This document shows positions 23,041 through 34,607 of a stretch of DNA of 64,000 bases, piece after piece. Made by a program: the position numbers and the translations under genes. The notes beneath the pieces were generated by a model. That model made no database searches. It was given only the letters and a program-made list of their open reading frames with translations, and was not told the DNA's origin. Source of the stretch: Chlorocebus sabaeus (lineage: Eukaryota > Chordata > Mammalia > Primates > Cercopithecidae); the NCBI RefSeq assembly GCF_047675955.1, contig NC_132927.1, positions 64,523,702-64,587,701 on the forward strand. The letters are read 5' to 3'. Each line of letters opens with the position of its first letter. The stretch's first letter is position 1.

Positions 23041-24628
23041 TAGGAATCCTTTCGGAGCACTTCCTAGAGTACAGATGAACTCAGCCCTGGTGAGGGCCTA
23101 GTACAGTGGGCAACACTGCTGCCCCCAGGGGACTCATGACACTGAGAATGGTAAAGTGCTGTGTGTATAGTACACATCTGGTGCGCAGCAAAGCTAGCAA
23201 ACAATGCTCTTAGAATTGTCAACAGGAAGTTCACCATCCTGAACTCTGCACAGGCACTTCTCTCCACCTCGAGTTCTTTTCTTTCTCCATCTCAGACGCA
23301 CAGCTTCCCACCTCTGGGAAGGGCAGGGTGGCTCACACTCAGTCTGGGGCACCCCACTATCTGCAATAAGACGAAGGGAAGAGAATGCAGGCTGACGCAC
23401 GTGTGCCTTTGCCTCCCACCCAGACAGACAGCCAACGTGGCAGTCAGGCCTGGGCTGACCTGAGTGGACATACCACGATCGAGCGGCCTTCCTAACTGCC
23501 ACACCACTTCGGAGTCCCTCATAAAAAGCAGACCAGACCATAAAAAGGCAAAGAAAGAGGCACCTTAAGTGCTGTGGTGGATATCACAATGACATGTATT
23601 TTCCTAGCGCCCTAAGTACGAAAATATACCTACTGCAAATATTATTTTGGAGTATATTAGAAAAATATTGGACAAAATATTTCCTACTGCAAATATTAGC
23701 CTTTCCTCAGGTCCTCAGGGAGCCAGGCAGTAAGTTTTCATCAGAACTTTACAGCCTGGTTATAAATCTAAAGTGAAGGCCACGGGCAGAAAGGACAGGG
23801 CAAGTGGAGAGTCTGTTGGGAGCAGAGGAGAGAGAAACCCAGGGTGGGCTAGCATACTTGCTCATGGCATATGGTCTTAGACATGCTAGCTTTCTTTGCT
23901 ACCACGTTACTCCCTTACAATGGGGATTTCTGAGACTCAATTCATTAGCACCTAGGGTATTCACTAATGACTAATCTATCTAAATATTATCTTATGAGAC
24001 CAGGCCATATTTGGGAGCACTCTTTTACCTTCCAAATTGTGCCTTATGATGGAGAATGCATTTCCTCTGTCTCTCTCTGACTATATGGAAGGAAGAAATA
24101 AGATAAATTTTAAACCATAAGGAAAGTATCAAGTCCACTAAGGAATCAGGGATAGATGTGTATACTTTGATATGATCAATAAACTTTCAGACCAACAAGC
24201 TGTCACTCTTTCATCTCAGTTTGGACTCACGCTCTACAGGCTGAATAACAAATTTGCCAACTGATGTTGAAAAATTGCCCTGGTCCTGAGGAGTGTGTTT
24301 GATATATGCCTTGCTCTCTCTGCACTTGAGATCATTCCCATTAAAAGTGGGTCTATCCAATTTCTATTAAAAAAAAAAAAAAAACTGTACTGGACTACAA
24401 AAGCAGCTACAGGAATTCTGATTCATTACACTGTGCACTAAATGGAAGGTTACTATTCCTTCCATTGTCACTGCATTGAACAGAACCTGAAATTTAATAT
24501 TTATATGATCAATAACATCATGAAAAAGAGAGGATTCTACTATCTTGTTTTTATTGTAGCTGTTTACTTAGGACTTTTTGTTGCTTTTGAGTCATCAATA
24601 TTAATCACAAATTAAGATTTCATTTCCA

Positions 24629-24940
24629 GCTGGGCATGGTGGCTCACGCCAGTAATCCCCATACTTTGGGAGGCTAAGACAGGAGGATTGCTTGAGCCCA
24701 GAAGTTCAAGGCCAGCCTGGGCAACATGGCAAAATCCCATCTCTACAAAAAATACAAAAATTAGCCAAGTATGGTGGTGCATGCCTGAAGTCCCAGCCAC
24801 TCGGGAGGCTCAGGTGGGAGGATCGTTTGAGCCCAGGAGGCAGAGGCTACAGTAAGCCACGATCGTGCTACTGTATTCCAGCCTCCACAGAACAAGACTG
24901 CCCTCTACAGAACAAGATTCCGTACCAAAAAAAAAAAAAA
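24629..24940 (+). mobile_element. Alu with odd 3' end
   Basis: Full-length Alu. Near the tail the usual 'CCTGGGTGACAGAGCAAGAC' is replaced by a short internal duplication (ACAGAACAAGACTG, then ACAGAACAAGATTC) before an A14 tail. Confidence 0.92.
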
Positions 24941-25069
24941 TCATTCTCTGTGCCTCCTTAAGAATGAGTCACCAAATCTCCTGTGAGCATAGTTTGATAA
25001 GGGGAGAAACAAGGAAGTAGAGACAACGCTAGAAACTTCAGGGAAAGTTCTAGAATACTCCTAAAATTA

Positions 25070-25270
25070 ATCACAGCTGCCAGCACTTGCAATGTGCCAG
25101 ACTCTGCCTTCTTATCCTATTTAGTCCTCACAAAATCCTGTAATCACTGATTCTATTACTAGTCCCATTTTACAAGTGAGACTGCAGAAAAACAGAAGTA
25201 ACTTGTCCACGGTTATAGTAGTCAGGAAGTGTCAGAGCTAAGGCTGGTTAAAAGTCCTCTCTTTTAACTC
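25070..25270 (-). mobile_element. MIR
   Basis: Reverse MIR: 'CAATGTGCCAGACTCTGCCT', 'CCCATTTTACAAGTGAGACT', then 'TAACTTGTCCACGGTTATAG'. Confidence 0.75.
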
Positions 25271-25799
25271 TAGCCTTTTACCTTCCACAAATAGTTCTCT
25301 GTTCAGCTTCTAAACATTTTTCTAAAGCTCATCTGTCATGTCACCTTCTTCCAACTAAAAAAAAAGGACAGCATAGAGAAGTCATCATTTGTATTTCTTA
25401 TCTCCATTTGTAAAAAAACAAAAGATTAAACACTCACTTACTCAGTAAAGCTAAGCTGTACCAGCAGGCTTTTCATCTCTTCTGCCCATTTCCAAAGAGA
25501 AGGAAGGAAAAATAAATGTTCCCAACATAAAATGATAAGGTTCTCTTAATTGTAGACCTGAATGATAACCCATGGACATTGGTTTTAGATCGAAAAGGGA
25601 TCCAGCCTCAACACCTTATGTTAAGACACAAAGCCCTGTCACTCTAAAGGACAACAGGGAAGTAATCATGACTCTCTGCAGTTGACTCACAGGTCAATGA
25701 AGGTCCTCTTGGGGGTCCCATAAGTTGAGTCAGAGACTCCTGCTCTGTGACTAAGGACCTGAGTGCTTCCTTGTCTTCTAGAACAAATCATACTGGGCT

Positions 25800-26170
25800 G
25801 TAACTATCCACTAGAGTAGAGCATCACGGCTAGAAAGCATGGATTCTAGAGCTAGACTGCCTTGGCTGGATCACAGTTCCACCTCTCACTTCAGCTTGGG
25901 CAAATTATTTAACTTCTCTGCTCCTCTGTTGCTTACCCCACTTCATAGGATCACTGTAATATTTAAATGAGTTACTACACATAAAGCATTTAGAGTAGTT
26001 CCTGTCCACAGTAAGCACTATGCCAGAATTAGCTAGTGATAAAATTAATACTGAACCTCAAGCTCCTTGAGGACAGGGTGGCAGCATCTTGCATTTTTCA
26101 TTATTTTTTAATCACTAGAGCCAAACACAGCACCTGCTTCATGATAGGTACTAAGTAAATATTAGTTATA
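25800..26170 (+). mobile_element. MIR followed by L2-type tail
   Basis: 25815-26030 carries a MIR ('GGGCAAATTATTTAACTTCT', 'ATATTTAAATGAGTTACTAC'). 26055-26170 looks like an L2 3' end (CTCCTTGAGGACAGGG, then AGTAAATATTAG). Confidence 0.7.
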
Positions 26171-26972
26171 TAAATGAATACATTTTATTGTGATAAGTAA
26201 TAAGAGCAATTGTAGGAACCAGACACCATCAGAATCTCATTATTCCATAATGTATACAGCAACACTCTAAACGAGAACAAACCCATGCACATTTGTATAA
26301 AAATGCAGTCACAGGAGCATTCACTTCTGGGTTTTGGTTTTATTTTTATGGGAGTTTTTTTAGAACTTTGAATTCTCATTTGCAAATTCATTTTCCAGTG
26401 GCATGCCAATTTCCATTACCTTTTTAATTTCTGGCTTAAAAGCTTTAGATCTCCTTCACTGAACAGTGATGAAATCAATAACCCCAGGGATAGAAACAGT
26501 AATAATAATGACTCGGAGGCCTGTAGACACAGGCTGGAGGCTGCAGGCCTGATCTTGCACACATTGACGCATCTTTTGTGTGACTGCTTTGCTGGTGAAA
26601 GGGCAGCTCTTCTGAATTCAAAGCAACAACCAAAAGGAGTCACTTCAACTCAGAGTTGTGCCCCTGGGCTCAAAGAACCCGAATCTGCACTCTCCAGAGC
26701 TCACCTGCTGCCTGAGCTGCTACCTAAACTTCCTGGACAAAAGGCTGCTTGAAATAGGGGATGGCCCAGGGCCGACAAAGGCTGCTCTGGATCTGCACTC
26801 TGAAGTCACAGCAAGGATTTCCATGAACATCTCAGGTGCTGTGCTTTCCAACACACTGTTTTCCTAAAAATTATTACGTCCCTAAATATGGAAATATGTA
26901 AAGTTTTGACGGCTACAGATACCAAGAGAATCTGTTCATGCATAAAGATGACAAAAAGGTGAGTTTTTGTCT

Positions 26973-27054
26973 TAGCTGGGTGTGGTGGCATGCACCTGTA
27001 GTCCCACCTTCTCAGGAGGCTGAAACGGGAGAAACACTTGAATCCAGGAGGCGG
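26973..27054 (+). mobile_element. Alu internal fragment
   Basis: About 80 bases of Alu (GCTGGGTGTGGTGGCATGCA to GGAGGCGGA) without 5' end or tail. Confidence 0.8.
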
Positions 27055-27185
27055 ATCCAGAGAAGTACTATTGACAACCAGACCAAAAAGAAAGGACTTG
27101 TTTAACATAGTAATAAAAGAAATTTTTGCTTTCCTTCTGTGAAGGTTCTAAATGAAGATCTCTTGATCTTCAAAACAGATACAAA

Positions 27186-27460
27186 GGCTGGGCACAGTGG
27201 CCTATGCCTGTAATCCCAGCACTTTGGGAGCCCGAGGCGGGCAGATCACGAGGTCAAGAGTTCGAGAGCAGCCAAGCCAATATGGTAAACTTCATCTCTA
27301 CTAAAAATACAAAAATTAACTGGGTGTGGTGGTGCATGCCTGTAGTCCCAGCTACTAGGGAGGCTGAGGCAGAAGAATTGCTTGAACCCGGGAGGTGGAG
27401 GATGCAGTGAGCCAAGATCACGCCAAGGCACTCCAGCCCGGGAGACAGAACAAGACTCTG

Positions 27461-27495
<35 letters not shown>
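27186..27495 (+). mobile_element. Alu (S-type), long A-tail
   Basis: Full-length Alu with a 31-base pure A-tail (27465-27495) and exact 9-bp target duplications AGATACAAA at 27177-27185 and 27495-27503. Confidence 0.95.
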
Positions 27496-27497
<2 letters not shown>

Positions 27498-27661
27498 TAC
27501 AAAAACCACCATTCCTTCATTCCTCAACCCTTTAGCATCTTCTACTGGCCAGCCACTGTGCCAGGCAGAAGGGATATAGTGATAAAAGACACAGATTCAA
27601 CTTCAAAGAGCTCACAGTCATGGGAAGGGGACAGAGAAAAGTGAAGGTCACCCAAGAGAGT

Positions 27662-27697
27662 CTAGCGAGTGTAGGACAACTAGCGAGCGTAGGGCAA
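27662..27697. repeat. 18-bp tandem duplication
   Basis: CTAGCGAGTGTAGGACAA followed directly by CTAGCGAGCGTAGGGCAA; two mismatches. Confidence 0.95.
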
Positions 27698-27939
27698 ATG
27701 GGGTCAAGCAGGACATGACCCAACATAAAGGGCCCATAAAGGTTTTCTGCAAGAGTTGAGTTTTGGCACCACTGAGGACAATTCAGTTCAGAAGCCCAGA
27801 GCAAAACACTTAGCAGAGTGCCACAGTTGTCACTCCATTTAGTTGAGTCATTGAATTAATGAATGAATAACATAAAACCCTTTGGGTTTATATGAAGGAC
27901 CAAAATGGCCATGTACTGATTGAGCAGACCGTATCACTC

Positions 27940-28290
27940 TGCTGCTGAAAACATAACTGTAAGCTTCACAGTACTCTTAAGATAAAATTCAAAATCAACC
28001 CCTGCATGGTTTGACTCCTGCCTGTCTCCAGCCAAATTGATTTCTAAGTTCCCTTTGCTAAATGCCCTTTGGCCACATTTGCTCACTTCTCTCAAGTCTT
28101 CAGCCATGGCATGTTGCTTCCTCCCATCAAGGGCCTTGACTCAGCCCCCTCTGCCTGGAATCCTTGTCTTACTAAATCAGTTCTCCTCTTCGGGTATCCC
28201 ATAGCTCCAGCTCCCTCTCCTTTGCAACTTTCATCTGGCTTTTAGTTGCAATTATTTGTGTAAGAACATGCATAAGGTTTGGTTCTCCCA
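27940..28290 (+). mobile_element. L2 fossil
   Basis: C/T-rich L2 3' pattern: 'AAGATAAAATTCAAAATCAA', 'GCATGGTTTGACTCCTGCCT', then 'CCCTCTGCCTGGAATCC'. Confidence 0.7.
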
Positions 28291-28327
28291 CTGTCTATAA
28301 GTAGGGTCACTATATATTTTATCTTTC

Positions 28328-28827
28328 TTTTTTTATTATTATTATACTTTAAGTTCTAGGGTACATGTGCACAATGTGCAGGTTTGTTACATATGTATAC
28401 TTGTGCCATGTTGGTGTGCTGCACCCATCAACTCATCATTTACATCAGGTATAACTCCCAATGCCATCCCTCCCCCCTCCCCACTCCCCATAATAGGCCC
28501 CAGTGTGTGATGTTCCCCTTCCAGAGTCCAAGTGATCTCATTATTCAATTCCCACCTATGAGTGACAACATGCGGTGTTTGGTTTTCTGTTCTTGAGATA
28601 GTTTGCTGAGAATGATGGTTTCCAGCTGCATCCACGTCCCTATAAAGGACACGAACTCATCCTTTTTATGGCTGCATAGTATTCCATGGTGTATATGTGC
28701 CACATTTTCTTAATCCAGTCTGTCACTGATGGACATTTGGGTTGATTCCAAGACTTTGCTATTGTGAATAGTGCTGCAATAAACATACGTGTGCATGTGT
28801 CTTTATAGCAGCATGATTTATAATCCC
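28328..28827 (-). mobile_element. 5'-truncated L1PA 3' end
   Basis: A 500-bp reverse-oriented L1 tail with the end of ORF2 (reading MWHIYTMEYYAAIKRM, with stops) and 3' UTR (TTAAGTTCTAGGGTACATG as read on plus). Exact 14-bp target duplications ATATTTTATCTTTC lie at 28314-28327 and 28828-28841. Primate-specific L1PA type; inactive by truncation. Confidence 0.95.
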
Positions 28828-28857
28828 ATATTTTATCTTTCAAACCAAGACATTTTG

Positions 28858-28982
28858 TTTTTAATATAGACAGGGTTTTGCCATGTTGCCCAGGCTGGTC
28901 TCAAACTCCTGAGCTCAAGCGATCTGCCTGCCTTAGCCTCCAAAAGTGCTGGGATTATAGACATAAGCCACCATGCCCAGCC
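28858..28982 (-). mobile_element. Alu left-monomer (FLAM-like) insertion
   Basis: A single Alu-left-arm unit in reverse, ending GCCACCATGCCCAGC. Likely target duplications CCAAGACATTTTG (28845-28857) and CCAGGACACTTTTG (from 28984) suggest a genuine monomer insertion rather than a broken dimer. Confidence 0.75.
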
Positions 28983-29054
28983 CCAGGACACTTTTGAGAG
29001 GGAAGGGGGTACTATTAACAATTACTCCAGAACCACAAAACCTGGAACATTTGG

Positions 29055-29213
29055 TTCTCCTAGCTATAAGCTCCAAGAAGGCAGGGACCATGTCTGTCTT
29101 TTATTCACCATTACATCCCAGCATCTAGCACAGTAGGCGATCAAGTTTGTTGAATGAAAGAATAAATGAACGAGTGAACAAATGAGTAAGTGAGTGAGCA
29201 AGTGAGTGACTCG
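29055..29213 (+). mobile_element. L2-type tail with GAGT-rich run
   Basis: 'TAAGCTCCAAGAAGGCAGGG', 'CCCAGCATCTAGCACAGTAG' and 'TTGTTGAATGAAAGAATAAA' form the L2 3' end; a degenerate GAGTGAAC/AAGTGAGT run follows. Confidence 0.65.
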
Positions 29214-29273
29214 GGTCTTGGCAGGAGGGCAGAACCACGGTCTTGGCAGGAGAGCAGAGCTACGGTCTTGGGA
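29214..29273. repeat. 25-bp tandem repeat, 2.4 copies
   Basis: Units begin GGTCTTGGCAGGAG at 29214 and 29239, and a third start GGTCTTGGGA at 29264. The first two differ at three bases. Confidence 0.95.
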
Positions 29274-29774
29274 AATGTTTATGGGTCATGCAAATTACCC
29301 AACATCTCCTTGGGTATGGAGAGGACATTTTGGCAGTTCATAATCTCTTGCCCTCTCATCTGAGGAATAGCAGCTTTGGTTGCCATGACAACATCAAAGG
29401 TTCACACCCAGGACCACAGCACGGTGCCCACTCCTCACATGCCACTGCCCACATCTTAGACTAAATCCTTCTCCACTAAAGCACGGTGGAGTCAGGCCCA
29501 AGGAGCACAGCCAATAAAATGAGTCAGTAAGCCAGAGGCCAACAGTCTGGCACCCTAGCCTTGTCATGGAGGCTCTCTGTATGTCAGAAAGGTTACAAAT
29601 ACAGGGAGAGGGCAGGAGAGAGAGCTCTGCGTTAGAAGGCAAGCACTAACTGTCACAAAGGAGCCTTCTCATCATGTCGTTTGAGTGGGTTTTCCCTTCA
29701 TCAAGAGGAATTTGTCTTGATCCATTTATGTACTCTCTAAGCCCACTGTGTCAAGCCAAGGAGAGTATGATTAA

Positions 29775-30000
29775 GAGAGCGTGGCCTCTGGAGTCAGAGA
29801 GATCTAACTAGACTCAAGTCCTACTTTGGTCACTAGCTAGCTACAAGAATTTTGTGCTCTGTAAAATGGGGCAGCAACAGCGGCCACCTCTTGGTGCAAT
29901 GGCGAGAGGCAAATGAAACTAAGTAATATAAGTAATATATGTAAACTCTCTAGCACCCAGCTCACCCAGAATCAGTGCCTAATAAATGATGCTAACTGGA
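29775..30000 (+). mobile_element. MIR fossil
   Basis: 'GGCCTCTGGAGTCAGAGAGA', 'CTAGACTCAAGTCCTACTTT' and 'GTGCTCTGTAAAATGGGG' in MIR order. Confidence 0.75.
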
Positions 30001-30049
30001 AAGAGTCAGGGGAGGGGGGGATAGGGAAGGATTTGTTAAAGGGGACATA

Positions 30050-30320
30050 ATTACAGCAAGATAACAGGAATAAATTCTAGTGTTCTATATGCAGGATGAC
30101 TACAGTTAACAATAATCTAGTATAAAGTTTCAAATAGCTAGGAGGAGGATATTGAAGATTCCCAACACAAAGAAATGATAAATGTTTGAGATGATGAATA
30201 TGCTAATTACCCTGATCTGATCACCATACACTGTAGGTATGGAAACATCACTATGTACCTCATATATACATACAATTATTATATGTTATTTTTAAATTTT
30301 TTTAATGAAAAAAATAATAA
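30050..30320 (+). mobile_element. L1M-type 3' UTR fossil
   Basis: 'GACTACAGTTAACAATAATC', 'TTGAGATGATGAATATGCTA', then 'ATATACATACAATTATTATA' follow the pattern of old L1M 3' ends. Confidence 0.6.
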
Positions 30321-30418
30321 ACGGTGCCAAATAATACGCAACAAACACAGTCTAAGGCCTAAATACTGAGCAAAGTATCCGAGGCTCTACTTGGAAAGCA
30401 TTAAAAAAAAAAAGTCCT

Positions 30419-30700
30419 GAGCGGGCACGGTGACTCACACCTATAATCCCAACACTTTGGGAGGCTGAGGCAGGCAGATCACCTGAGGTCAGGAGTTTGA
30501 GACCAGCCTGGCCAACCTGGTGAAACCCTGTCTCTACTAAAAATACAAAAATTAGCTGGGGTGGTGAAGCAGGCCGGTAATCCCAGCTACTCGGGAGGCT
30601 GGGGCAGGAGAATTACTTGAATCCGGGAGGCGGAGGTTGCAGTGTGCTGAGATCTCACCACTGCACTCCAATCTGGGCAACAGAGTGAGACGCCATCTTG
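30419..30700 (+). mobile_element. Alu without A-tail
   Basis: Full Alu body ending GAGACGCCATCTT, then a G-rich run (GGGGGCGGAAGCGGGG) instead of poly-A. The tail has been lost or replaced. Confidence 0.92.
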
Positions 30701-30861
30701 GGGGCGGAAGCGGGGAATCCCAGAGAGGTCATAAAGCGAAAACCAGTGGTCAAGTTCCTGTTCACCAACATAAAGAGTCACTGGACCAGTCAGGGAGAGA
30801 GAGAGAGAGAAAGCCAGCCAGGCAGATGAAAGCCCTGGGACTTTCTTCAGAGAAACTATCA

Positions 30862-31010
30862 CGAACAGACGGTGTCAGTTTCGTGTTGGAGAGACCCCTC
30901 TCGCTGGAGGCAAGGACTGAAGTGAGCCAAGGAAGAAGCCAGCCTTCCAGGGAGTGAAATAACCTCCTCACTCTGAGGGGATTAGACCAACCTGCTCCCA
31001 GAAACGTTCT
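30862..31010 (+). repeat. Local duplicated block, copy A
   Basis: About 149 bp from GAACAGACGG-type start to AGAAACGTTCT. A clear relative lies inside an Alu at 32320-32482 in the same orientation. Shared tracts include 'GAAGAAGCCAGCCTTCCA' and 'CTCACTCTGAGGGGATT'. I do not recognise it as a named repeat. Confidence 0.9.
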
Positions 31011-31619
31011 CCAGAGAGAGAGGAATAGACCCCTGTCGTTTGCTTTACGGCAAGGCACTTAGAATGAAAAATCCCATGCCCTTCCCGATGGGCGCCTCAT
31101 CCAACCCTAAACCCACTCCTGTGAAATGCTACTCCCTTCAGCGAGGCTATGGCCAGAAGAAATGGCAGCCATGAGACCACTCGAGCTCCTCTGAAGACAC
31201 TCAAGATCTTAAAACATCTGGGATTGTTTCATACCCTGAAAAAAGACTGCTGCACATCATCATCCCTGCAAACCGAAGCATTCATTCTTCACTTCCCCGT
31301 CAGTCAGTGAGGGCTCCTCACGATTTTATTCTTTGAGGATCACAAAAGATGAATGTTTTGTGGCTTTCTCCAAGACTAGTCAGTACAGAAGCTTCTAGGA
31401 CAATTGCACTGGGAACGGGGAGATAAGCAATTGTGGCATGTGAGGACGTCAAAGATAAAGGCTTTCTTGGGACAGAGTGACCGCCAAATCAAATTCATGG
31501 AAACCTCAACTTCAAAACTACATTTAATTTACTTTATTCTACTGCCAAAGAAATGCGAGTACTCCAGGTACAATTATCTTTTGTCTACTCAGTTCGCTTG
31601 AGAGCAGACAGACAGATGG

Positions 31620-31790
31620 GGGAAGGAAATAGCGTTTCCTAAATGCCAGTGACATGCCAGCCACTCTGCTAAGTTCACTCACTCCCCACAATCATCCGAA
31701 TGAGGACTGTGATCCCTTTAATATGAGGAGGAGCCTTAGGTTTAGTGCCATTAAGGGACCAAGTCTATCTGATGTAATGTCCATGATCAT
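31620..31790 (-). mobile_element. MIR fossil
   Basis: 'CCTAAATGCCAGTGACATGC', then 'CTCACTCCCCACAATCATCC', a reverse MIR. Diverged. Confidence 0.6.
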
Positions 31791-31994
31791 TCCCTTTCTA
31801 ACACACCCTTTCTTTGAAAATACAATATTCCCCATGTGGAGTGCCATAGCACCATGCCAGACAACCCAGTTTTCTTGAATCACGTTTCCTTCTCCCTCCA
31901 GCCTTTTCCTTGGAGTAAAAGCTTTACGAAGAGGTCTACATGTCAGTGAGGGGATACTCACCATTGATGCAAGTGAGCAGCATGGCACAAGAGT

Positions 31995-32143
31995 TCAGTT
32001 GTGTGGGCTCTGGAGTCTGGCTTCCTGGGGCTCAAATCCCAGTTTAATCACTTATTGGCTGTCTGGACTTGGACAAGTTATTTAACTTCTTGGGATTTAT
32101 TTGCTCATCCATAAAATGAGATGATGATGATAGAACCTACTTC
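31995..32143 (+). mobile_element. MIR, 5' part (split by Alu)
   Basis: 'GGACAAGTTATTTAACTTCT' and 'CATCCATAAAATGAGATGAT' in MIR order. It continues at 32607 after the Alu. Confidence 0.8.
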
Positions 32144-32606
32144 GGACTGAGCATGGTGGCTCAAACCTGTAATATCAGCACTTTGGGAGGCCGAGGTGGG
32201 AGGACTGCTTGAGGCCAGGAGTTTCAGACCAGCCTGAGCAACACAGTGAGACCCTGTCTCTACCAAAAAAAAAAAAATTAAAAATTAGCTGGGTCTGGTG
32301 GTATCCACCTGTAGTCCCACAAACAGACAGTGTCCATCTCACGGTGGAGAGGCCTCTGAGGACTTCAGTAACTTGCTGGAGGCAGGGACTGAAGTGAGGC
32401 AGGGAAGAAGCCAGCCTTCCAAGGAGCGAGATAACCTGCTCACTCTGAGGGGATTGGACCCACCTGCCTTCAGAAACATTCTGAGGAGGCTGAGGCAGAA
32501 GAACTGCTTGAGCCTAGGTGTTCGAGGATACAGTGAACCATGATCGCACCACTGCACTCCAGTGTGGGTGACAGAGAAAGACCCTGTTTTAAAAAAAAGG
32601 AATAAA
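32144..32606 (+). mobile_element. Alu carrying a foreign 163-bp block
   Basis: Old Alu inserted in a MIR (target duplication near ACCTACTTC / TACCTACTTT). After 'CCTGTAGTCCCAC' at 32319 the Alu stops and a non-Alu block runs to 32482; Alu resumes at GGAGGCTGAGGCAG. About nine Alu bases (GCTACTCGG region) are missing at the junction. Confidence 0.92.
32320..32482 (+). repeat. Local duplicated block, copy B (inside Alu)
   Basis: Relative of 30862-31010, roughly 80% alike, with about 11-14 extra bases (near GAGGACTTCAGTAAC). No A-tail and no target duplication at its edges. Confidence 0.9.
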
Positions 32607-32740
32607 ACAGTACCTACTTTGTAGGCTTCTTGCAAGAGTTAAATGAGCTAGAGGATTCAAGCACTTAGAACAGAGTCTAGAGGAAAGTAAACAATCAGTA
32701 AGTGGTAGCTCTATTTTATTATTACACCAGCTCTGTAGGA
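32607..32740 (+). mobile_element. MIR, 3' part
   Basis: Continuation of the MIR at 31995: 'GGCTTCTTGCAAGAGTTAAA', then 'TAAACAATCAGTAAGTGGTA'. Confidence 0.8.
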
Positions 32741-33544
32741 AGTTTCCCAGTTACAGTCGCCTGCACACTCCCTCACATCTCAGAGGTAAGATTCTAGAGA
32801 TGGATGCATCTTTTGTGTCCTCTATGAGCTGAACTGCTGAGCCCCAGCTCGGGTTAAGCAGCTTGCCCTAGGACATCAAACTCAGTCCTACTGGAATTGG
32901 GATTAGCGTCATTGTCTCTTTGTTCAGAAGCGTCCTTATTAAAGGGGCCTGGCCCTTCCCCTAGAAGATCCACACACCTCATTAGGGTTTAATCACAGTC
33001 AGGCATTGGGGATTTAAGCCCTTTCACTCGGTCACACCTTGGAATCAATGGTCACTCCACTGGTCAGGTGACCTGCTCCTTTGAGGCTGCCTGAGCCCAC
33101 TGGGTCCCTCAGGTTCTCTGAAACTGTGTCTCAAACCAATCAGAGAAGCAGGGGGGACAGAGATCAGTGGAGCCGGCCCTAGTATCTACTTAATAAATGT
33201 GAGACTGAGAGTCTCTGGTAAGGCTAAGGATAAAGATGACATTCTAGATGCCCACAGTAAACCCTCTCAATGGAATAGAAACTTGCTGTGCTGAAGCCAG
33301 CTCAAGCCACAAAGACAGAGCATCATGGTGTAGGCAGCCCAGCCCAGCACTCGGGGAGCAACTTCTGTGATGGACACTCTGCACTTGAAAAACAGAAATA
33401 AAATTTGTCTATTGGAAAATGTAGGGTTTGAAGCCCAAGGGGCATTTCAGACACCTTCTCTTTTCCCTCAGCAGAACTCCACAATGGTCATCGTTTAGGA
33501 GTTTTCTGTTTCTTTTTTTCTTCCTTCCCTAGCAAATAAGCAGC

Positions 33545-33745
33545 AGCAATAACAAGAGCTCAAAGTTACTGAGCTTCTTTTGTTCAATCCTCAGAGCACC
33601 CTAACAGGTAGACACTATGATCAGAATCTCCATTTCACAGAAAAGCAGTGGAGGCCAGGGGCGACTATGATATTTGCCCAAGTCACACAGCTCATTAAGT
33701 GGTATAGGATTTAACGCGGGGAGATTAACTCCAGGGTCTCGGGGG
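33545..33745 (-). mobile_element. MIR
   Basis: 'CTCCATTTCACAGAAAAGCA', 'TTGCCCAAGTCACACAGCTC', then 'GTGGTATAGGATTTAACGCG': reverse MIR core. Confidence 0.8.
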
Positions 33746-33889
33746 CTACAGGCCATGTAGGGATATGAAGCACATAGCAGGCACCCCAGAAATCTTTGCT
33801 GAATGAGGTTTGAGTAATTTTCAAGTTTTCTTTGTCAACTCTTTTAAATATAGCCTTTTCTCTATCTCTCAGCATCTTTCACCTGTGAT

Positions 33890-34208
33890 GTTACAACATT
33901 CTAACTGGTCTTCCTTCTTCTAATTTCTCCTTCCTCCAACCCAACTTCCTCATTGCTAAAAGGTTTTTTCAGCAGCCAATTTCCACCTTCCAATCCTTGC
34001 TTAAAGCTTTCAGTGACTCGACATTCCACAGCATAAAGGTCCTCTAGGCACCTCCCCAGTCCAGCTCCCACGACCCCCTTCCCAGTCTCATTTCCATGTA
34101 CTGTCATACTTCTCAGTTCAAGCCATTCTAACCACTTGCAATGCCTCAAATCTGGCACTGATTAGTATAACATTCTTGTCACCACAAACTTGTTAGCATT
34201 TTCCCATG
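33890..34208 (+). mobile_element. L2-like fossil
   Basis: C/T-rich stretch with 'TAACTGGTCTTCCTTCTTC' and 'TTAAAGCTTTCAGTGACTC' in L2-like order. Its last 61 bases (34148-34208) recur at 38169-38229. Confidence 0.5.
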
Positions 34209-34519
34209 GGCCACATGCCAGCCATCGGGATACCCTCCAACCATGGCCTACCCAATGAATCCCTCCCAGATTTTGTGTTTCTGTTCCAGTGCATGGTGGT
34301 TCAGCTCCTGGAATATGTGGTCAGACTGCCTGGCAGTAAACCCTGGATCCTCCATTTCTAACCAGGTGACTTTAATCCATCATTTCGGCTCCTGCTGCCT
34401 CACTTCCTCATCTGTATGTGGGCACCGAAGACTATCTTCATAGAATAGCTGTGGGGACTGAAGGAGATAAATAACCACAAAATATTCTCTGAGCTCTATT
34501 TGCCTCACTAGGGCTCCAC

Positions 34520-34542
34520 TTTTTTTTTTTTTTTTTTTTTTT
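34520..34542. repeat. 23-nt T tract
   Basis: Pure T run followed by about 65 bases of unidentified sequence before MER5A. Confidence 0.95.
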
Positions 34543-34607
34543 GACATCTGTCAGATAGCTGTATTCTAACAGATTGTAATTATTGGCTGACATGCCTCTT
34601 CCTCCAG

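Noticed and set aside
28640..28843. Minus-strand frame ending in an L1 ORF2 C-terminus
   Set aside because: It belongs to a 500-bp truncated L1 with stops and no promoter; not a gene.
29155..29213. GAGTGAAC-type run considered as a CRISPR-like or satellite array
   Set aside because: Degenerate, no spacer structure, and continuous with an L2 tail in a eukaryotic intron.
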